Of a stretch of 64,000 nucleotides of DNA, positions 22,985 through 33,867 are shown piece after piece (position 1 is the first letter of the stretch; every line of letters begins with the position of its first letter). Location of the stretch: the NCBI RefSeq assembly GCF_002878395.1, contig NC_061119.1, positions 15,704,492 to 15,768,491 on the forward strand, given 5' to 3'. The stretch comes from Capsicum annuum. Taxonomy: Eukaryota > Streptophyta > Magnoliopsida > Solanales > Solanaceae. The translations under genes and the position numbers were made by a program. The notes under the pieces are model-generated. The model was not told the origin of the DNA. It ran no database searches and saw nothing but the letters and a program-made list of their open reading frames with translations.

Positions 22985-24429
22985 ATGGAAAAGGACTTGT
23001 GGAGGGCGCTGGAAATAAAGTACAAGACTGAGGATGCGGGAACCAAAAATTTCTCCATTGCAAGATTCCTAGAGTTTAAAATGATTGACAGCAAGTCTGT
23101 TCTATCTCAAATCCAGGAACTGCAAGTTATCATCCACGATATCCTAGCAGAAGATATGATTTTGTTTAACACCTTAGTTGAATATACTAAAATTATTCTG
23201 AATATTCACATAAAATTAACTTTAGGTCTGATTGTTAACAAGGCATTTCATGTCACGACAATAATATAGAAGATACCGCCTATGTGGAAGTACTTCAAGA
23301 ACTTCTTGAAACATAAGTGAAAGAAGATATCAGTCGAAGATCTTATAGTAAGACTATGTATTGAGAAAGATAATAAATCCATGGAAAGAAGGTCAAAAGG
23401 AAATTTTACAATAAGATGAGAAAATATTATTAAAGACGAACACAACAACTGCAAAAAGTAGAAGAAAGATGGACTGGAAAGCAATCAACCCAAGAAGAAA
23501 TTCAAAGGAAAATTCTTTAACTATGGAAAGATTGACCATGAGTCTATGGATTTTCATTCCCCAAAGAAAGGGAAAGTAAGGACCAAGCAAATATGGCTAA
23601 TCCAAAGAAAGATATGGATGATATGTGTGCGATGATGTTTGAATACCACTTGGTGGGAAATCCTTGAGAATGGTGGATCGATTCCGGTGCCACCCACCAT
23701 GTTTGTACTAATAAAGAGTTATTTTCTACTTTTGGTCGAGCTCAAGGGGAGGAGAATATATATATGACAAACTCTACAACTGGAAAAGTTGAAGGAACAG
23801 GAAAGGTTTGTCTGAAAATGACATAAGGCAAAGAGTTGACTTTAAACCATGTCATGTATATACTAGAGTTATCAAAAAACTTGATTTATGTATCACTTCT
23901 TGACAAAAATGGATTCAAATATGTATTTGTTTCTAGAAAAATTGTACTTAGTTAAAGGGAAGTGTATGTAGGAAAAGGCTGTCTCACTGAAGGACTACTC
24001 AAAATGAATGAAATCAATAAAAGTTCAGTTTCTTCTGACTTGCTTGTGTCTTATGATTTGTGGCATGAATCATTAGAAACTACCAAAACTGATTAACTTA
24101 AAATTTTTTCAATATTTTGAGTGCAATAAATCAAAATGTCAAACATGTATGGCATCAAATTATGCTTAGAATCCATATAGGTTCATTTAAAAGAATTCCA
24201 ATCCCTTAGAATTATTCCTTGCTGACATTTGTGATATGAAGTCAATACTATCTAGTGGTGGGAAAAAGTATTTTATAACTTTTATTGACAATTGCACTAG
24301 ATACCGTTATGTCTATTTGCTAAATAGTAAGGATGAAGCAATAGAAGCATTTAGGCAATATAAAGTAGAAGTTGAAAATCTGTTAGAGAAAAAAGATCAA
24401 AACTATAAGAAGTGATTTGGGTGGAGAAT
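22985..24429 (+). pseudogene. Ty1/copia gag-protease-integrase fragment, copy B
   Basis: Same content as copy A: KDLWRALEIKYKTEDAG, LEFKMIDSKSVLSQIQELQVIIHD (read in two halves), a decayed knuckle, a protease region with DSGAT degraded, and integrase up to the second Asp block. This copy was cut by the gag-only gypsy element. Copia reading resumes at 32223-32359 (EYPFAEIFVGNGIVHQT, then ERKNRTLKEMMNALL) and, after a second insertion, at 40801. The three pieces are one original copia element. It joins the LARD block on its left without an LTR, so its 5' end is truncated. Confidence 0.87.
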
Positions 24430-26176
24430 TGTAATACCCTATATTTGTATCTATCTTCGATCTATCCCTAGAACATGAAATATCTTGCTTCATAGATGAA
24501 TACCATTTTATTCCCTGTGGTATTTTCAAGAGTTTGACTTTTTATCATGTGGGAAATTGAAGAAGATTTCTATCGATAACAAATTTGCCCAAATTTGACA
24601 TGGGCGAAGAGTTTGAGCCATTTTAGTAAGGTAGTGTACCACCTGGTATTTTAGTGCATGGCAGATCCAGCCAAAATGGCGATCGTTAAAATCCAGTGAG
24701 CCTTCGGGATTAAGGCACTTTGCGCCAAAGCTCAATTTCAGAATTGTCAAATTCCAGTACTCCAACTCAATTCCACTGCATCGCGGTGCCATTCTACTTC
24801 TCAACCAAGGTGGAAACACAATTTCCACCACATCACGCCACCAGTTAGTTTTCCATTCGTCCACTTTCCAGTGAGCTGGCACGATTTCACCGCGTCGTAC
24901 CAACATGAGAAATCAAGATTTTTAGATTCCATCATTTAATTTTAGGGGCTTTTTAGTAAATTTCTAAAACCACAAATCAGCCTATACACGACATTAAACC
25001 CTTAAAAAACCTATAATCTCATTGTTTACTCATATCTCTGAAGAAATAAAGCGCTCTCTCTCAAAGATGGAAAACCCTAGCTCCCAAGTTTCAAAAGCAA
25101 TATCAAAAATCCCTTTAAGAGTCTTCAATAACTTCAAGAAGCTAGATTTCCAGGTATGTTAGATGTTGATTCTTGGTTTCCTTCCACCTAGGATGTTCAA
25201 GAATCTCCTTTTAAATTATAAAGATTGTTATTTATGAGTTATCATGATATATGTGAATTGTGATTGAAGTTTATAATGTTTTTTAGTTTTAATTCAAGTT
25301 TTGGTTACAATGTTCTAAACTTTTTTCCTAGTACTAGGTGACTTTCATGATATTCTTAATAAACCCTATAGGATATGTGTTGATTGATGTACCCATTTTA
25401 ATTAGGTGTATTGAATATTGTATGACCAAAGTATGCTCCCCATATGTTTGATAAAATGTTTGTGTGAAGGAAATAGGGTCATTATAGCATGTTGATAAGA
25501 AACCCAATTATGTATAAGTTCATGCCTGCCAAGTGTTTGTTGAAAAGCCTTAGTGAATGAATTATGATATATTGCATGCATTCCTATTCATGTGCATTCC
25601 TTATTGGATGAGTTATGAGGTCACAACATGCCTCTCTATACAATTACATGTTTAAGACTTCCAAGTTCTAGAAGAAGTTACCTAATTTATTGTATTGTGG
25701 ATGATAGCCTATTGCCATGTTATGTACGAATTGTCCTATGTTGTTTTAATTATGTTATCGAGTCCTGGGGGTATTTATACCCAAAAATCTAGTTGATTGA
25801 CTAGAACCAGTGTTAGTTTTCAAGATAATCTTAGTCGTGCCAATTAGAAGAACTCAGATAATTACAGAACTTAGGAAATCTTAGTAATCTTAGTATCAGT
25901 AGTATTACAGCTTCAGTTCAGTAATCAATTCAGAATTCAGTAGTATTCCATTATTCAACAGAACTTAGTTAAGTCAGCTTAGCTAAATTAATTAGTACGA
26001 TTAGTCCCAGATTAAGCTCATCCTAGGACAGTCTAAGAATCAATTTAGAGTCTCTCAGTTGGGAGTAGAATTCAGCACTGAGCGATCCTAGGGATGGGGG
26101 CTCACCCATTCAGAGTACAGAGATCCCTAGAAGTAATCCGTAAGTTCCAGAACAATGTAGCTAGTGTGGGTTATGA

Positions 26177-26577
26177 TATGTCACCCGTTAGATAGGACTG
26201 ACATACTTGGGGATCACCTTCTAGTATAGGACTGATCTCAGAGTTCACTCGCTAGATTAGGACTGACTCTATTATAGTTTTCTTTACCCGTGGCACGGTA
26301 CTGAAACCCTTCCAACTAGGGTTACAAGTTGGATCCTAAAGTAGCTAGCAAGGGGCATGACAGTTAGATGACTACCTCCCACAGTCTTAGTTTCAGAATC
26401 CGTCACAGTAAAAGGACTCAGCTTAGTAGTACAGATTCAGGACTGTTACAAATAGTCAATAACTAGCATCATTTATAGATTTGGATATCACCCACTATAT
26501 ATGACTGATATCAGATTTAACAAAGCAATATCAGTATTAATAAATTCAGAGATCACCCATTAGATAGGAATGATCTC
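26177..26577 (+). other. array of five hairpins with variable paired arms
   Basis: Stems and loops by position: TATGTCA/TGACATA (26177-26205, 15-nt loop), GGGATCA/TGATCTC with a G-T pair (26210-26239, 16-nt loop), GAGTTCA/TGACTC with one bulge (26241-26269, 16-nt loop), GATATCA/TGATATC (26484-26512, 15-nt loop), GAGATCA/TGATCTC (26549-26577, 15-nt loop). Loops are versions of CCCGTTAGATAGGAC. The outer arm bases vary between units but stay paired. Confidence 0.7.
26311..26333 (+). other. 7-bp hairpin TCCAACT/AGTTGGA
   Basis: Perfect arms around a 9-nt loop. The same arms (CCAACT/AGTTGG) exist in the minus-strand LTR at 9386 and 12352, where the Athila/Tat-like element landed inside the loop. 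Confidence 0.55.
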
Positions 26578-27287
26578 AAATACAGTTAATTAGTACTTAG
26601 ATATCAACATCAACAGATTTAGTTATTTAGTATCCAAGCCTTAGTAGACTCAGACATCAATAAATCAGCATTTGGAAATCAGTATTCAGTGTTACTATAA
26701 TTTCAGTTATAGTTTATGCACTCATGGATGTAGCCTTATTTAGTAGTCTCATGATATTTAGTTAGTATTGTTCATGTATGTAATCCCTTGTATTCAGCCT
26801 TACCTCATCTAGAGTACTAGTGTATTCTCATGTACTGACACATTCTTTTTTTTTTGGGCTATGGTATCTTATAGGTTAGGAAGAACGGGATCGAAAGCAC
26901 CCTTAGCAGTAAAAGTTGAGCCAGTAGTAGTAGACTTAAAAGTGAATCCTCATCATTCGAGGATGTTCCTTGTTTTATTATTACATTAGATTTAGCATTT
27001 TAGTAGATAGAGTTAGTTGGTTGTCCCATCAACTCCTTATTCAGACAATTTAAAAGGCTTTTTCAAACTAGAGTATTTTCAGACAATTGTTTTAGTTTTA
27101 GTATTACTATACTTTATTAAGTTTTATTCAAGTACGAACCTTATGGAAAGTTTCCACTAGTTTTTTGCAAATCTTACAGTATATTATTTAGTTCTCAGTT
27201 ACAGATATCAGTCTTGACTTAGATTGTGGTCTTTTGGGGTCATATGCATCGTGTACCATTCGGGGTTCAGAATCTGGGGTGTTACAA

Positions 27288-27302
27288 ACTTAGTATCAGA
27301 TC
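27288..27302 (+). other. primer binding site (initiator tRNA-Met type, mutated)
   Basis: AACTTAGTATCAGATC follows the LTR after one base. It differs from the standard TGGTATCAGAGC by G-to-A and G-to-T changes. Confidence 0.75.
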
Positions 27303-27506
27303 CTAAGTTGCAACAGTGTTCTAAGAAGTCTGAAAAGCCTCATTTAGTAGAGTCTTATGCATGGGTGTGTTGTGCACTATGTTTATGTACAGGCTATAAG
27401 ATGTTTTAGGAACAGTTTCCCTTCTTTCAGTATTGATGTCATACGAGTGAGCATGAGCTTAATTTAATTCTCAATCTAATCCTTCTCTTCCTTCCATCAA
27501 TATAAT

Positions 27507-28650
27507 ATGTCTTCTCGTAAAGCTAATGCCCCTAGGAATGATAACCAGTCACCTTAGCCCGCAGATCCTTTGAATAAAAATGTGTCACATGTAGAGTTTC
27601 AGACAACTTTTTAGGCGCTAGCCCAAGCTCTTACAAGTAATGTTCAAGGTAACCATCAGACTGCAGCCCTACCTCAGGAAGATGAGGGTTTAGCCATAGC
27701 TAGAATCAGAGACTTTATAAGAATGAACCCATCAAAATTCTATGGGTTAAAGGAAGATCTGGACCCACAGCTTTATCTTGATAAGGTAAAGAAGATCACC
27801 TAGGTTATGCATGTGTCTGAGGAGGAGAGTGTAGAGTTGGCATCCTATTGGTTGAATGATGTTTCTTATGATTGGGTAGTGATATGGAAGAAGAGTATAG
27901 GTGAAGATACAACTCCCATGACTTGGCAGATATTTTAGGATGCCTCTTTAGATAAGTTTTTTCCATTAGCGATGAGAGAAGGTAAGATAAAAGATTTCCT
28001 AAACCTGAGGCAAGGCTCCATGATATTAAAGGAATATGGTCTTAAGTTCAACCAGTTATCTATGTATGTTCCTAATTAGATGGCTGACCCTAGAGAAAGC
28101 AGGAGTAAGTTTGTGACCGGTGTATTTGGGATGGTAGTTAAGGAGTGTAGGACTTCTATGGTCAACAGGGACATGGATCTTTCTAGGTTAATAATGCACA
28201 CTCAACAGATTGAGGAAGAGAAATCTAAGGAAAGAGAGAGAGAGTGAATAAGAATGCCAGAATAGGTAGTTTTAGTTATTCTCAGCTAGAGTCATAGGGT
28301 GGTAATCGTTCTCAGCATAGTAAGAAGTTTTCAGTCTCATCACTCTCTTCAGCTTGTGTACCTGCACCAAAGTTTAGGGATGTCAATCATGATGGGGTTT
28401 GAAGCTCCAATGCCCAAGGTAGTGTAAGAAGTGAGCATACCTATCCACTGTGTGAAGAATGTGGTAAGAATCACCTAGGTACATGTAGAACAGGCAGCGA
28501 GGTATGTTTTATATGTTGTAATCTAGGCCACAGGATGTGGGAATTTAGAGTGCGAGCTTAGAGGGGTAAATTATTGTGTCAGCAGGGTGCCACTTCCAGT
28601 ATCACTAGTGGCCAGCGTCAGAAAATATTTCCCTAATATAGATTCGCGTA
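27507..28650 (+). pseudogene. gag: gypsy gag with in-frame TAG stops
   Basis: An ATG at 27507 starts MSSRKANAPRND. The frame then runs 246 codons to a TGA at 28245, interrupted by five stops that are all TAG (27555, 27612, 27801, 27936, 28077). At least four sit where Gag relatives have Gln; at 27936 the first element of this window has CAA in the equivalent WQ-F-Q-DAF block. Recognisable parts are IARIRDFIRMNPSKFYG, YWLNDVSYDWVVIWKK, LDKFFPLAMREGKIKDF, LRQGS and QQIEEEKSKERE. A knuckle in a shifted frame near 28505-28546 reads CFICCNLGHRMWEF, with the last Cys lost. The C-terminal part is frameshifted. Confidence 0.85.
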
Positions 28651-29334
28651 CGTTATAAGTCCTTCATCTTTATGATATGCATTGTTAAGTCTTTTTCTCC
28701 CATTTAAGATTATGTTTTTAGCATGAGTTAGTTAGTAAATCCAGTAAGTCAGTTTAGCAGTCAGAAAGCCAGATCCATGTAGTTTGTTTTCTCATCTTTC
28801 TATCTAGTCATGCTATTAGGAATCTCAGGAATGTAACTATTCAAAGATAGAAAGTCCCAGTAGTTACAAGATCAACACAATTCATGAGTCATGCATTTGT
28901 TTCAGGTCCCAAATTTTTAGTTATGATCCTATTCATAGGTGCCTTGTGCATCTCCACAGTTTTCCTCAAGTATCTCAGTGAAGTAAGCCTTCTTAGACAG
29001 GCATAGTGTGCCAAGGGGGAGATACCCCATATTTCCCCAATGCTTTCATAGCCTTGAACCTATTTAGTTGTATGTTCAGATGTTCTTTACAAAGTAAGTA
29101 TTAGTTAGAATTTCATATTCAGTCATGCATTCACGAATCAGCGCATTCACGAATCCGCTCAGTCAGACAACCATGCATCAGATATGTATTTTTAGCATGA
29201 AATCTCAGTATATCAGTAGTTCTAGTCGTATGGTCATGGTTTAGATGCTCATGTACAGTAAGTAAGATTATCTTCCTAGTATTCTCAGATTAATCTATCT
29301 CATTCGATGACGAATATTCCCGAGGGAGAGATAT
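28651..29334 (+). other. noncoding 3' region and purine tracts of the gag-only element
   Basis: No coding similarity. The part around 28740-28830 (TTTAGCAGTCAGAAAGCC and CTATCTAGTCATG) resembles the 3' interior of the LARD elements near 49140-49200, showing that the two share a 3' module. A PPT-like AAGGGGGAGATA occurs at 29013-29024, and the actual tract CGAGGGAGAGATAT at 29321-29334 precedes the LTR. Confidence 0.65.
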
Positions 29335-32222
29335 TGTAATACCCTATATTCTATATAGCTTCGATTTCTCCCTAGAACATCAAAGATCTTGCTTCATAGA
29401 TGAATAATTTTTTATTCCCAATGGTATTTTCAAGATTTTGACTTTCTATCATGTAAGATATTGAATAAGATTTTCATCGATACTAAATTCACCTAAATAC
29501 AACACTTAGTCGAAGAGTTAAAGTAATTTTAGTAAGGTAGTGTACCACCCGACACTTTAGCTCATTGCGGAGCCAGCCAAATGGCAATCATCAAAATCTA
29601 GTGAGCCTCCGTGATTAGGGCGCGTTGTGCCAAAGCTCAATTTCTGTATTGTCAAATTCCAGTGCACAAATATAATTCCACCACGTCGTGGTGCCATTCC
29701 ACTTCGCAACTAAGGTGGCAACGCGATTTTCACCATGTCGTGCCACCAGCCAGTTTTCCCTTCATCCAGTTTCCAGTGAGCTGGCGCGATTTTAGCACGT
29801 TGCACCAGCATGAGAAATCGGGATTTTTAGATTCAATTATTTAATTTCAAGGGTTGTTTGGTAAATTCCTGAAACCCCAAATCGGCCTATATACGATATT
29901 AAACCCCTAAAAGACCTATAATCTCATTATTTACTCATATCTCTCAAGAAATAAATCAGTCTCTCTCAAAGATAGAAAACCCTAGCCCTTAAGTTTCAAA
30001 ACCAATCTCAAGAATCCCTTTAAGAGTCTTCAAGAACTTCAAGAAGCTAGATTTCAAGGTATGTTAGATGTTGATCCTTGGGTTCCTACCACCCAAGAAG
30101 TTTAAGAATCCCATTTTAAATTATAAAGATTGTTATTTATGAGTTTTTATGATTTATGTGAATTGAGATTGAAGTTTATGATGTTGTTGAGTTTTAATTC
30201 ATGTTTTGGTTACAAAATTCCAAACTTTGGTCCTAGTATGAGGTAAATTTCATGATATTAATAATAAAACCTACAAGATACGTGTTGATTGATGTATCCA
30301 TGTTAATTAGGTGTATTGAATATTACATGACCAAAGTATGCTCCCCATATGTTTGATAAAATGCTTGTGTGAGGGAAATATGGTCATTATAGTATGTTGA
30401 CAAGAAACCCCAATTATGTATAAGTTCATGCATGCCATGTGTTAATTGAAAAACCTTAGTGAATGAATTATGATATGTTGCATGCATTCTTATTCATGTA
30501 CGTTCCTTATTGAATGAGTTTTGAGACTGTAACATACCTCTCTATACAATTACATGTTTAAGACCTCCAAGTTTTTGAAGAAGTCACCTCATTAATTGTA
30601 TTGTTGATGATAGCCTATTGTCATGTTATGTATGAGTTGTCCTATCTTGTATTATTTATGTTATCGAGTCCTTGGGTATTTATACCTGATAATTTAGCGG
30701 ATTGTCTAGAGCCTGTGTTAGTTTTCAAGATAATCTAAGTCGTGCCAATTAGTAGAACTCAGAAAGTTATAGAACATAGGAAATCATAGTTATCGCAGTA
30801 TCAGTAGCATTCCAGCTTTAGTTTAGTAATCAATTCAGAATTCAGTAATATTCCGTCAGTCAATGAAACTCAGTGAAGTTAGCTTAGCTCAGTTATTAGT
30901 ACGATCAGTAACAGATTTAACTCAGCCAAGTATAGTCTAAGAATCAGTTCATAGTCTTTCAATTGGGTGTATAATTCAACACTAGCGAGCCTAGGGTTGG
31001 GGGATCGCCCATTAGATAGGAATGAGATCCCTAGAAGCAATCCTTAAGTTCTAGAACTATGTATCCAGCGTAGGGTATGAGATATCACCCGTTAGATATG
31101 CCTGACATACTCCGGGATCTGTCGCTAGTACAGGACTGATCTTAGGGGTCTCTCGCTAGAGTAGGACTATCTCCATAGTAGTTGTCTTTACCCATGGCAC
31201 GGTACTGACACCCTTCTAAATGGGGTTAAAGGTTGGACCCCAAATTAGCTAGCAAGGGGTATGTCAGTTAGATGACTACCTCCCACAGTTTTTGTTTCAT
31301 ATTCTGTCTCAGTAAAAGGACTCAGATCAGTAGTACAGATTTAATACTATTAGATATAGTCAACACTAGTATCATTGATGGATTTAGAGATCACCCGCTA
31401 GATAGGATTGTTCTCAAATTTAACCAAGCCATATCAGTATTAATAGATCAAGAGATTATCCATACAGTCAATCTGTATCAGTACTAACAGATTCAGTGAT
31501 CACCCATTAGATAGGACTGGTCTTAGATATAGTTAATTAGTACTCTGGTATCAACATCAACAGATTTAGTTATTTAGTACCCCAGCGTTAGTAGACTCAA
31601 ACATTAGTAAATTAATATTTGAAACATAGTATTTAGTGTTACGATGATTTCAGTTATAGTTTATGCACTCATGCATGTATCCTCATTCATTAGTCTCATG
31701 ATATTTAGTCAGTATTGTTCATGCATGTAAACCCTTGCATTTAGCCTTACCTCAGCATACCAGTCCATTCTCACATACTGACGCATACTTTTCTCTTGTG
31801 CTATGGTGTCTTATACCATATGTTCAGAAGCACCCTTAGCAGTTCAGATTCAGCCAGCAGTAGTAGACTTAACTATGAGTGCTTATCATTCGATGATTTT
31901 CCTTATTTTATTATAGCATTAGATTTATCATTTCAGTAGATGGAGTTAGTTGGGTGATTGTCCCATCAACTCCTTATTCAGACAGTTTAGAGGCTTTTTC
32001 AAGCTAGAGTATTTTCAGATAGTTATTTTAATTTGGTATTATTATACTTTATTTAGTCTTATTCAAGTATCAAATCTTAAGGAAATTTTCCACCAGTTTT
32101 TTGCAAATTTTACAATATATTATTCATTGCTCAGTTACAAATATCAGTCATGGGTTAGCTTGTGGTCCTTCGAGGTCATAAGCACCGTGTTGTATCTGGG
32201 GTTCAGAATCTGAGGTGTTACA
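29335..32222 (+). repeat. 3' LTR of the gag-only gypsy element
   Basis: 2888 bp, TGTAATACCC...GTTACA, colinear with 24430-27286. GTATGT site at 30059-30064. The hairpin array is present but more decayed (about 31082-31530). ORFs 29611-29844, 31272-31487 and 31950-32213 lie in LTR sequence without support. Confidence 0.92.
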
Positions 32223-32359
32223 AGAATATGAATATCCCTTTGCAGAAATATTTGTAGGGAATGGAATTGTCCATCAAACTATGGCCTTGTATTCACCTTA
32301 TTCCAATGTAATTGTAGAAAGGAAAAACCGAACCTTAAAGGAAATGATGAATGCCTTAC
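32223..32359 (+). pseudogene. copia integrase segment between two insertions
   Basis: It continues copy B: after AGAAT the frame reads EYPFAEIFVGNGIVHQT, YSPYSNVIVERKNRTLKE and MMNALL. This includes the integrase Glu block (VERKNRTLKE). It ends at CTTAC, where the LARD begins, and joins to 40801. Confidence 0.9.
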
Positions 32360-33773
32360 TGTAATACCCCATATTTTTGGGCTAGTCTATGAAACATCCT
32401 TCCTACATGTATAAGCTATAATCTAAATGATTCCCATGCAAATACGAGTTTCATGATCTTTATCCTCATGTTTTATTTTCTTTTGAGTTGAAAAATGTTC
32501 ATAAGAATCACTTAGAACAAAGTTGAGCTTAGAGCCTTTGATTCATCCAAAGTTTGGTATTTGATTCTACAAGGTTCTAATTTAAATATGTATAAAATTT
32601 TATCTAGGTGCAATTTTGGATATCAAGACCCACCAAATTTTATATAATTGAATTAGCTTTCCAACGATACCAATTTTACCTAAATCCAATACCTGAGCAA
32701 AATGTTATGATCTTTTCCATGTGAGTCAGTAAGCCGTTGCGTTAGCGACGTGACATGGAAACTAGTGCATTAAGAAATTGTTTCACATGCTAATTAAATT
32801 TCTAAACAGTCTAGGGGAACTTTGGTCACTTCCCCTCACCCAAATCGCCCATAACACTTAATTTCAGCCCACAAAAGCATTATACACATTCTTATTGATC
32901 TTTTTCTCTCAAAGAAAATCCTATCCCCCTCAAGAACACCAGGAACTTCATCAAATTTTCTCTAAGGAATTTAATAATCCAAGCTTCCAGGTTCAAGAAC
33001 TTTAAGAATAATCCTCAATAGCACTATTAGAGAGTCAAGAATTAAAATTTTACATTCAAATTCATCACCAAGGTATGTCAGTTTATGAGCAAGGATACTC
33101 TTTCATCCTTGTGCCCTAAAATAGCTTTTAACTACAAATTTACAAGAATTTATAAGAAAGTACATGAGATTTGAATTAGGGTTCATACCCATTATGGTTA
33201 TTTGCAAGATTATGAGTTTTTGAGAGATTTTGAAGTTGAATTACCTGTCTATTTTCATATTTTCATGCCTATTGCAGTAAATTTTTTATTTTGAGTTGAA
33301 TTATCAAAAATTACATTATCGAGCATGAACTTTGTGATCTTTTGACATGAACTGGATGCTTAGGTTTTAAAACCCAAGTTTTTATGTTGACATTTCAAGA
33401 AAGATGATGCTCTAAGTATCCTATGATTAGTTTATTTATAGATTTTCAATAAAGCTCTGAGTTTTTAATCCTCAAATAAGATTTAGAATCCACTTTACAG
33501 ATTTATTAAAGATTACAAAAATTAGAATAGTTTTATTCATAGATTTAATCAGATAAAAGCATAATTGGTTTCATAATAAGCCCTTATACTAGTTTTTAAA
33601 GTGCATTTCCAATAGAATTAGCTTACAGATTAAAGGAAATAGTATTTAGCACCGAGTGAGAAGTGTGGGGCGTGCCCTATCTTCCTTAGAACTATGTAGC
33701 CAACGTAGGTTCGAATTCAGATTATTCTCATTTTTATATGGATAACAGATACAAATATGATTACTTAGATTAG

Positions 33774-33799
33774 GTTATACTCGTTGGCAAGAGTATGAC
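33774..33799 (+). other. 9-bp hairpin with GTTGGCAA loop
   Basis: Arms GTTATACTC and GAGTATGAC pair over nine positions with one T-G wobble, loop of 8 nt. Compare 5937-5963, 12365-12390, 51898-51924 and 53801-53822. Confidence 0.65.
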
Positions 33800-33849
33800 A
33801 CCTCTCCCCATTGTGAGATTTTCCCCATAGGGCAATAATACGTTGGACT

Positions 33850-33867
33850 CCATGTTAGGTCACATGG
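33850..33867 (+). other. 6-bp hairpin CCATGT/ACATGG
   Basis: Perfect arms, 6-nt loop, just upstream of TTATGTCGGTTA. The same hairpin is at 39749-39766 in the 3' LTR, and a version with paired changes is at 5997-6015. Confidence 0.6.

Larger units (their letters stand above)
18964..26203. repeat. tandem segmental duplication, unit 2
   Basis: Second copy of the block at 12598-18963, in direct orientation. It is the fuller copy and continues naturally into the rest of the gypsy LTR after 26203. Copia gag is nearly identical between units (a handful of differences over roughly 270 bases), while the LTRs differ more. Confidence 0.85.
24430..27286 (+). repeat. 5' LTR of the gag-only gypsy element
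   Basis: 2857 bp, TGTAATACCC...GTTACA. It contains the repeat cassette (about 24640-24905), AAACCCTAG leader, GTATGT site (25154-25159), the hairpin array (26177-26577) and hairpin 26311-26333. The ORFs at 24526-24906 (minus) and 27224-27409 overlap LTR sequence and are not supported as genes. Confidence 0.92.
24430..32222 (+). mobile_element. complete gag-only (pol-less) Ty3/gypsy element with both LTRs
   Basis: LTRs span 24430-27286 and 29335-32222, flanked by a perfect 5-bp duplication AGAAT (24425-24429 and 32223-32227) inside copia integrase. The interior is only about 2 kb: iMet-type primer site, a gag pseudogene, then noncoding sequence and a purine tract. No protease, reverse transcriptase or integrase is present, so it must have been moved by enzymes of a related element (inference; elements of this kind are called TR-GAG). 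The LTRs differ visibly, roughly one base in eight over the first 130 by hand alignment, so the insertion is old. Confidence 0.92.

Noticed and set aside
24526..24906. 126-codon minus ORF in the gypsy LTR
   Set aside because: It lies fully within a defined LTR; in the duplicate and the 3' LTR the frame is broken.
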